64,000 nucleotides of DNA from Massilia aquatica (GTDB taxonomy: Bacteria > Pseudomonadota > Gammaproteobacteria > Burkholderiales > Burkholderiaceae_D). The DNA lies in the NCBI RefSeq assembly GCF_011682045.1, contig NZ_VVIW01000032.1, positions 1 to 64,000 on the forward strand, read 5' to 3'. Of the stretch, positions 61,284 to 64,000 are shown one piece after another; the first letter of the stretch is position 1, and every line of letters starts with the position of its first letter. A model generated the notes under the pieces. It worked only from the letters and a program-made list of their open reading frames with translations. It did no database searches and had not been told where the DNA came from. The translations under genes and the position numbers were made by a program.

Positions 61284-62887
61284 GGCGTCACCTCGCGCAG
61301 CGCGCCGAACTGGGCGTCCCATGCGGCGCAGCAGGCCAGCAGGGCGTCGTCGCCCGGCCAGCGCGCGGCGTAGGCGCCGTTCAGCCAGAGCGTGGTGGCG
61401 CTGTCGGCCACGTCGAGCCGCGCGCGCGCCAGCCGGCCGCGCTGCCCGGCCTGGCGCGCCAGGCGCAGGCAGTCGCCTTCGGTATTGCCCTGGCGCAGGG
61501 GCAGTGCATCCTCGGTCACCAGGCGCGACAGGGTGGCGCGGTACAGCAGCGCCAGCGCGGCGCGCTGCTCGCCCCTGGCCCAGAAGGCGCGCACTTCGTC
61601 CGTGACGTTGGGCGGCAGCGATTCGGCGCGGATGTTCAGGCCGCCGATTTCGGTGGCCATGCGCACTTTGGCGGCGCGCTCGAAGGCCGGCAGGTAGTGG
61701 CGGTAGCGGTACAGCAGCCAGCCCACCAGGCCGATGGCCAGCGCGATGACGAGCACCTTGAAGATGTCGGCGACCAGGCCAAAATTGGCCGATGGAAGTT
61801 TGAGGTCGGGGTCTTTTTCCTTCTCCGGCTGCTTGCCCTTTTCCTTCAGGCGCCAGACTTCGGTGCAGCGGTAGCCGCGCAGGTCGTCGGTGGCGTACAG
61901 CTGGTCGATCTGCTTGCGCACGGGCGCTTGTTCGGGCGCGAGCAGCGGGCCGCGTTCGGGCCGGGGCGGGCCGTCCGCGGGCGGCTCGCACGGGGGCGCG
62001 GCGGCCGGCGCGGTGGGCGGGGCGGCGAGCAGCGGCAGCGGCAGGCTGGCGGCCGCGATCAGCACGCTGGCGCCGGCCAGCGCCAGCAGGGTCGAGACCA
62101 CCGGCGCGGCGCGGGTGCGCGCGGCCGGTCGCTTGATCTGGCGCAGCTTGATTTCGATATCCCACGCTTCCATGCTGGCGCGCCGGTTCAGGTACAGGGT
62201 GAAGCAGCAGGCGGTGTAGACCGGCGCCATGATGGCGGCGCCCACGCCAAAGGCGCCGAGGGCCATCAGGGCCACGCCGACGTCCGGTGGCGCGGCGCTG
62301 TTGAAGGAGAAGAACAGGCTGAAGGGGTTGTTGTTCTTCGCGTCGTTGAGAAACATGCCGATGAAGCCGAGCAGGCCCATTTGCAGCACCACTTCGAGGT
62401 GGGCGCAGACCACCCCGAACCAGATGGCCGAGGAGGCGGTGCCATTGTTGCCGAGCGTGGCGCGGCGCAGGCTGGCGACCCGTCCGCGCGCGCCTTCGAG
62501 CATCCAGACCGGATGCGACAGGCCGCGTCCGGCGCTGAACAAACGGCCCCAGGTCAGCAGGCGCCAGGCGCCGCCGCCGATCTGGCGCGGCCAGGCGCGC
62601 ACCGCTTCCTGCCAGGTGACGGCGGTGCCGAACACCTGGCGCGAGAGCACGTACAGCGGTGCGCGTTCGAGCAGCGGCTTGAACCACCACGCCAGCACCA
62701 TCCAGAACCAGGCTTGCCCGGGCAGCCAGACGGTGAGCGCGGCGCACAGCGCCAGCAGCGGCAGCCACAGGACCAGGAAGGACAGGTAGGCGGCGCTGGC
62801 GTGCGAATGCAGCAGGGAAAAGCCGAGGTCGAGCGCCTGGGCATTGGTGCGCGGACGCAGTTCGATCTGCAGTTTATCGATTTGCAT
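61280..62887 (-). CDS. DUF4129 domain multi-pass membrane protein
   Basis: 535 residues. The N-terminal 260 residues have five to six transmembrane segments, followed by a proline-rich loop (LAAPPTAPAAAPPCEPPADGPP), a single helix (about 375-395: VLVIALAIGLVGWLLYRY) and the DUF4129 domain (about 410-535: ALALLYRATLSRLVTED). Proteins of this layout occur in MoxR-DUF58 operons and may act as channels or scaffolds. It overlaps the DUF4350 start by 4 bp and starts 9 bp after the spoIIM-like gene. Confidence 0.87.
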   Translation of the reverse strand: MQIDKLQIELRPRTNAQALDLGFSLLHSHASAAYLSFLVLWLPLLALCAALTVWLPGQAWFWMVLAWWFKPLLERAPLYVLSRQVFGTAVTWQEAVRAWPRQIGGGAWRLLTWGRLFSAGRGLSHPVWMLEGARGRVASLRRATLGNNGTASSAIWFGVVCAHLEVVLQMGLLGFIGMFLNDAKNNNPFSLFFSFNSAAPPDVGVALMALGAFGVGAAIMAPVYTACCFTLYLNRRASMEAWDIEIKLRQIKRPAARTRAAPVVSTLLALAGASVLIAAASLPLPLLAAPPTAPAAAPPCEPPADGPPRPERGPLLAPEQAPVRKQIDQLYATDDLRGYRCTEVWRLKEKGKQPEKEKDPDLKLPSANFGLVADIFKVLVIALAIGLVGWLLYRYRHYLPAFERAAKVRMATEIGGLNIRAESLPPNVTDEVRAFWARGEQRAALALLYRATLSRLVTEDALPLRQGNTEGDCLRLARQAGQRGRLARARLDVADSATTLWLNGAYAARWPGDDALLACCAAWDAQFGALREVTP

Positions 62888-62896
62888 GGCGGCCTC

Positions 62897-63844
62897 TTAT
62901 TGCTTGCCGCGGCCGGCGAACAGGAAAAATCCGATCACCAGCAGCCAGCAGGTGCCGCCGACGGCGTACTTGACATTGATCGGTATCACGCTCGAGGCCG
63001 ACCAGAAGGCTTCGATGAAGGCGGCCGTGAAGGTCATCAGGCTGCCGCCGACGATCACCGGGAACATGGCCTGGCTGGTCTCGTGCAGGGCGTGGGCGCG
63101 GGTGCGGCGGCCCGGATGGATCAGCGCCAGCCCGAGGCGGATGCCCGACATGCCGCACAACAGCATGCCGGTGACTTCGACGCTGGCATGGGTGATCACG
63201 AACGACCAGAACTGGTGCGCGGTGGCCGGGTCGCGGCTCAGCCAGGCGGCGATCACGCCCAGGTGCATGCCGTTAAAACCGACGCTGACCAGGGCCGGAA
63301 TGCCGCCGAAGATGCCGCCGGCAAAGGTGCGAAAGCCAATCGAGACATTGTTCCAGATGTAGTGGCCGAACATCATCACATCGCCCTCGCTGCCGCCGCG
63401 CCCGATGCTGGCGCGGCCCGGCTGGTACATTTCGCGATACTCGGCCAGCTGGGCGGCCGAGGCGAAGCTGTAGGCCCACTGCGGCTTGAACCAGACCAGC
63501 AGGCCGACCCCGAGCGCGACCCCGAAAAAGGCCAGGCAGGTCAGCAGCAGCAAGCGCCATTCGGCGCGCACGCGGCAAGGAAAGTCGACCAGCATCCAGC
63601 GCAGCAGCGTATTCGGGCGCTCGATCGCGGTGCCGTACAGGCGCCGGTGGCAGGCGCCGACCAGCTTTTGCAGGTAATCGGTGAGGGCCGGCGAATAGCC
63701 GCGCTGGCTCGACAGCGCCAGGGTCTGGCACAGGCGGCGGTACAGGGCCGGCAGGGCGCGCTGGTCGCTGCCGGCGCCCTCGAGCAGGGCGCTGATCTCG
63801 GTCCAGAGGGCGGCGTGGTCGGCTTCGAACTGTTGCTGTTTCAT
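62897..63844 (-). CDS. SpoIIM / DUF95 family membrane protein
   Basis: 315 residues. After a helical N-terminal region (about 1-100) come five to six membrane segments. The motif FGHYIWNNVSIGFRTFAGGIFGGIPALVSVGFNG and the later HASVEVTGMLLCGMSGIRLG block are the SpoIIM signature. In non-sporulating bacteria this family sits in the MoxR-DUF58 operon and has no known role. ATG 63844 overlaps the stop of the upstream gene (ATGA). Confidence 0.93.
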   Translation of the reverse strand: MKQQQFEADHAALWTEISALLEGAGSDQRALPALYRRLCQTLALSSQRGYSPALTDYLQKLVGACHRRLYGTAIERPNTLLRWMLVDFPCRVRAEWRLLLLTCLAFFGVALGVGLLVWFKPQWAYSFASAAQLAEYREMYQPGRASIGRGGSEGDVMMFGHYIWNNVSIGFRTFAGGIFGGIPALVSVGFNGMHLGVIAAWLSRDPATAHQFWSFVITHASVEVTGMLLCGMSGIRLGLALIHPGRRTRAHALHETSQAMFPVIVGGSLMTFTAAFIEAFWSASSVIPINVKYAVGGTCWLLVIGFFLFAGRGKQ

Positions 63845-64000
63845 TTGTTAAAGCCCGCCACATAGCGGCGCATGCGTTCGACCGACTCTTCTCCCTGGGC
63901 GCCGGTCAGCGCTTCGGCGATGCTGCCCAGTTCGGCCATGCGGTCGAGCGGAAGCCGGTGTTCGCGTTCGAACAGGTCGACCAGGGTGCGCTGCTGGTCC
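63841..64000 (-). CDS. C-terminal end of the upstream operon gene (partial)
   Basis: The last 52 codons before TGA 63841 are visible and read DQQRTLVDLFEREHRLPLD, then MAELGSIAEALTGAQ and an end YVAGFNK. The piece is helical and polar. In comparable operons an RDD-family membrane protein precedes SpoIIM, so this may be its cytoplasmic tail; the sequence alone does not show it. The stop overlaps the SpoIIM-like start by 4 bp. Confidence 0.55.
   Translation of the reverse strand, partial: DQQRTLVDLFEREHRLPLDRMAELGSIAEALTGAQGEESVERMRRYVAGFNK

Overview
The window is GC-rich bacterial chromosome (coding regions largely with G/C third positions). The best-matching gene families (TcyP-type cystine carrier, argF-argG pair, orn next to an M48 protease, Wsp-like chemosensory genes, bpX-type MoxR cluster) suggest a betaproteobacterium of the Burkholderiales, most likely Oxalobacteraceae (Massilia/Duganella/Janthinobacterium-like). 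This is an inference from protein resemblance; no rRNA or tRNA gene is visible.

Region 1 (1-9.6 kb, mostly minus strand): a Wsp-like chemosensory operon (MCP with CHASE3 sensor, CheW, CheR running off the left edge), the arginine genes argF-argG, two tandem small membrane proteins, and a large TPR-GAF histidine kinase. Region 2 (9.6-21 kb): a large imperfect palindrome built of 10-bp repeats that overlaps the start of a RAMA-like gene; the tightly overlapped rsgA, pterin dehydratase and M48 protease genes, divergent from orn; an aldo/keto reductase; a membrane-anchored patatin; small proteins; an HPP-CBS membrane protein; a YecA/SEC-C protein; and the kinase srkA. Region 3 (21-30 kb): a 1075-residue Ala/Glu-rich coiled-coil protein with exact 98-residue tandem repeats, a periplasmic binding protein, a MITE-like element with perfect 23-bp inverted ends, and a fusion of NodB polysaccharide deacetylase, caspase and TPR domains. 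DUF475 and divergent-PAP2 membrane proteins follow.

Region 4 (30-41.5 kb): an RND efflux pair (lipoprotein adaptor plus AcrB-type pump) ending in a textbook terminator. A GHKL ATPase joined to a PD-(D/E)XK-like nuclease follows and looks like a stand-alone defence gene. Then come an orphan gene, a Ser-Gly-Thr repeat lipoprotein, an NAD(P)HX dehydratase, a histidine phosphatase and the cystine transporter. Region 5 (41.7-49.5 kb): the alpha-2-macroglobulin/pbpC pair, in which the macroglobulin lacks the thioester cysteine.

Region 6 (49.5-64 kb): two MoxR systems back to back. The first (plus strand) is MoxR, a small bpX-like subunit, a vWA-like/beta-propeller protein and a bpX6-like protein, all translationally coupled, then two DUF805 membrane proteins. 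It matches the MoxR-vWA-beta-propeller ternary conflict systems predicted by comparative genomics. The second (minus strand) is the classical DUF58 / MoxR / DUF4350 / DUF4129 / SpoIIM operon, entering from the right edge. Between them lie an IS5-type transposase fragment and an AT-richer orphan gene, which marks the junction as an accessory insertion point.
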